Positions 61,436-64,000 of a stretch of DNA of 64,000 bases are shown one piece after another. Under the pieces are notes generated by a model, which was not told the origin of the DNA, did not search any database, and saw nothing but the letters and a program-made list of their open reading frames with translations. Origin of the DNA: Anseranas semipalmata (taxonomy: Eukaryota > Chordata > Aves > Anseriformes > Anseranatidae); assembly GCA_013399115.1 (NCBI GenBank), contig VXAA01006070.1, forward strand, positions 521,150 to 585,149, given 5' to 3'. Position numbers and translations under genes: made by a program. The number at the start of each line of letters is the position of its first letter. Within the stretch, counting starts at the first letter, position 1.

Positions 61436-64000
61436 CACTGTTCTCTACTTTCGCATGGTTTAAAAGCAATTTTCAAAACAGACATCACTGCGATAGCATC
61501 TTTGTTCAGGCTGTAAATCAGCAGTAAGGAGATGAAAATTCAATCCGAGGCTCTCAATAACACTACCCAAGAGAAGAAGATAAAGAGCAAAGGGAATCGG
61601 ACCTTAGCCTCAGCCTTGCACTCCAGCAGATTTCAAAAGGATAACCATCAGAAAATTGCCCATTAAAGCAAAGTATCTGAGTGCCTCCTGACAGACGGGA
61701 ATGTGCCGCTGAGCGACCCAGGGCCAAACTACCAGAAGTATCTCAGCGGTTCAGGAAAATGTCATGGCTAATCTTGAGGCAGATGAAGTATCTAAAAGCA
61801 ATAAGTAGGTTAGTGCTGCATGTTCCCAAGCCACACGAAATCAGACATGAGCGTGCCAGGGGACGAGAATCCAGGGACTGCTTTATCTTCAGCAATGTCC
61901 CCAGGCAACATGTGCAAGCTCCGAGACGGTTCGGACTTTAATGATATGAAATTGTCTTATTTAAATTAATATCTCCAAAGTTATAATGAATTAGCAAAAT
62001 AATTAATTTGACTAGCAGGCTAAGAGGACAACTAGAGGATTTTGGAGTAGGGAGCAGATGAAGCACAGAACTGCAGGGGAGTACAGGAAGGATAGGACCT
62101 CCCAAGGACCTGACAGAGTAAGTGGGCTATTTTAAAAGAGATTTCTGAGTGTGCTGTTGGTATATTTGTCCGGACATTTTTGACCTCATGTGATTGTTTT
62201 CTGTGCTCTGAAGCCAGGCTGGGCTGTGCAGTGGGGAGCGGCGCGGGTGAGTGGTGAGAGCATGGGGACAAGGGTGAGCTCCCGCAGCCCCCTCCTGTCC
62301 TTCCCATTCCGTGTCTCCAATTGCTCGAGAGCTACATGCGGCTTAAGCTGGACGAGAAGGCTATAAAGGGCCGAACAAGTGCTCTAAGGGAGAGCAAAGG
62401 CTGAACTGAACCCGCTGGTAATGTGGCAGACGGCTGGCAAGGACCCACTCTGCCAGCACCGCGCTGCCGCCACAAGGACAGCCCCTGCTCTCAGTGGGGT
62501 GAGACGATGACAAAAAACAAACTCAGAAACAAACAAAAAAGCTGAAATAAACAAACAGGAATAACAACACTGATGAGGGGATCTTTAGATTAAAAACTGA
62601 TGGCAGCTTGCTAACAGGCGCTAGCGCATTGCTGCAGGGCTCCCGCGTACCCGTATGCGTGGGGACTTGCTTGAGCAGAGGGGACGCAGAGGACAGACAC
62701 AAGAAGGCACTGGGGAAATACCATGGTATTAGAGAAGTAGAGGGCAAAAACAGGGGAGATTTGGATTTAAAAACAAAAACCCTCAAGCCCTCTGGTGCTG
62801 ACTCTACATCACAAATTCTGAATCCACCAAAGTGGATCAGTTTTCTTTAGACTTCAGTCAAACCAGGGTTTTACCCTGCCAAAAATATCAACATTAAGTG
62901 GTTTGGAGGAAAAAAGCCACATATTAACAGAAAAAGATAAATATTTAAAAGAACAAAGCGAATATAATTCCTTAATTCCCACTGAGGGAAATGTGTATAA
63001 GAGAATCAGAAGTGTATCTACCAAGGAGAATATTTGTTATTCTAAGAAAAGAACACGTTTGTATTTCCAGCACAGCACTTGCCTTTCCCAAGTAAGCTTC
63101 CTAAAAGATCATGGGTCCCTAGCCCACCCCAGTAATGTGCCTGTGTCTGTCATTTACTATCCTGCTTTCATTTTTAAAATTAAAGGGACACTACCAATGA
63201 AAAGTACACATTTTTGTCCCAAGTGGCCTTTAGTATTACTAAAATAAAAACACTTAATGGTGTTAGAACGGGAAGAGAAAAAAGGAAAAATATTTTTCCA
63301 GTTTTCATTTTTCATCAGCACCTCGTTAATTTACTGCATACAGCCAGCTATGCAGTCAGTGTCCCTGTGCATCTATCGAGGACATCAGCAGGAGAGAGAA
63401 AAGCACAGCTTTAAGCCTGAAACACGCAACTGGAAATGTTCCCGCTGATGAGAGCGGGCGAGGGACAAGCCTCGGTACACGAGATGACTGCAGCCTCGGT
63501 CCTGAGGCTGGTCAGAGGCACGGTGCCCGCGCTCAGGCCGCGCTCGGGCAGGAGCCCACCGTCTGAGGGCTGGGTGCTTCCTGCGTGGGCCGGCACATCT
63601 GTCCCGGGGGGGCTGCAGCACTGGTCCTGCCACCGACCCACTCGGGAAGCGACGAAGCAACACCGAACCTTTCCACATCAACAAGCCAACACAATTCCTC
63701 CCAAAACCTCCAAGGAAGTGGCCCAGGAGCCCGCGGGCACCCGCGCCAGCACAGCTGCGGGAGCAGAGCTGCCCTCCTCCTCCGGGGCAGGATCGGCCCC
63801 CGCCTCTGGCCTGAGCCTTGCAAGGCTCGTACCCTGCATAAAGGAGCAGCACGATTACTACGGGGCTCTCCAGGCTAAATAGAGCATCAGATCATACTAT
63901 TGCTCCCCACTTGCACATTTTGGAGGCAGAGAGGTTTGTTGGGCGGAGGCTGTCCTTTTGGTGGGGGCAGGACGGCAGCAGCACTCATGGCCGTGGGTAT

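Larger units (their letters stand above)
1..64000 (-). other. MDGA2: MDGA2 gene, internal portion (FnIII to MAM region)
   Basis: The whole window lies inside one gene read on the minus strand. Five exons (43328-43476, 19446-19623, 11753-11773, 6245-6400, 5002-5160) join in one frame to give 221 codons. They match the FnIII-linker-MAM part of MDGA2 as I remember the family. MDGA1 is excluded by wording: MDGA2 has [19 protein letters not shown] at the start of MAM, whereas MDGA1 has a different linker and CHFEDEKICGY there. The protein is a GPI-anchored neuronal surface protein that binds neuroligins through its N-terminal Ig domains and limits neurexin-neuroligin synapse formation. The Ig1-Ig6 exons, the last MAM segment and the GPI signal are not in the window. 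Exon identity is seen in the sequence; function is family knowledge. Confidence 0.96.
43477..64000 (-). other. MDGA2 intron upstream of the FnIII domain (partial)
   Basis: Intron sequence from the acceptor at 43477 to the window end; the donor is outside the window. I searched the minus strand for an Ig6-type exon (paired cysteines, tryptophan, YxC motif) and saw none. It contains one CR1 fragment (about 48899-49350), a minisatellite (52796-52880), a CpG-rich stretch (about 52881-53960), several simple repeats and single N bases at 45523 and 52881. The stretch becomes clearly GC-richer above 48 kb. Confidence 0.8.

Overview
The window is vertebrate nuclear DNA, almost certainly from a bird. 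It carries numerous CR1 LINE 3'-end fragments, with the typical avian terminus built from a short tandem repeat (tagaatcacagaatcat in one orientation, gattctatgattctatgatt in the other). It also holds one long terminal repeat of avian ERVL type. Gene density is very low: only about 1% of the window is coding, spread over five short exons of one gene on the minus strand. I did not try to name the species.

The gene is MDGA2 (MAM domain-containing GPI anchor protein 2), a neuronal surface immunoglobulin-superfamily protein that binds neuroligins. In transcription order (high to low coordinate) the window holds the two exons of the fibronectin type III domain (43476-43328 and 19623-19446), a 21-base microexon (11773-11753), and two exons of the MAM domain (6400-6245 and 5160-5002). 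Together they are 663 bases, 221 codons, in one continuous frame with consensus splice sites. The Ig domains lie upstream (beyond 64000). The end of the MAM domain and the GPI-anchor signal lie downstream (below position 1). Both missing ends are simply outside the window.

The rest is intron: 1-5001, 5161-6244, 6401-11752, 11774-19445, 19624-43327 (23.7 kb, splitting the FnIII domain) and 43477-64000. These introns hold eight recognisable CR1 fragments, one LTR (about 38440-39032), many simple repeats, a 17-base minisatellite (52796-52880), a CpG-rich stretch near 52.9-54 kb, and three unresolved-base sites (7200-7207, 45523, 52881). I saw no rRNA or tRNA gene, no CRISPR array and no second protein-coding gene that I can support.

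The most interesting signal is the 21-base microexon between the FnIII and MAM domains. It is in frame, phase 1 on both sides, and preceded by a UGC-containing pyrimidine tract of the kind used by the neuronal splicing factor SRRM4. It would make a seven-residue interdomain linker switchable. The CpG-rich block at 52.9-54 kb is a weaker candidate for an intragenic promoter. I found no clear evidence of a wholly new biological system.
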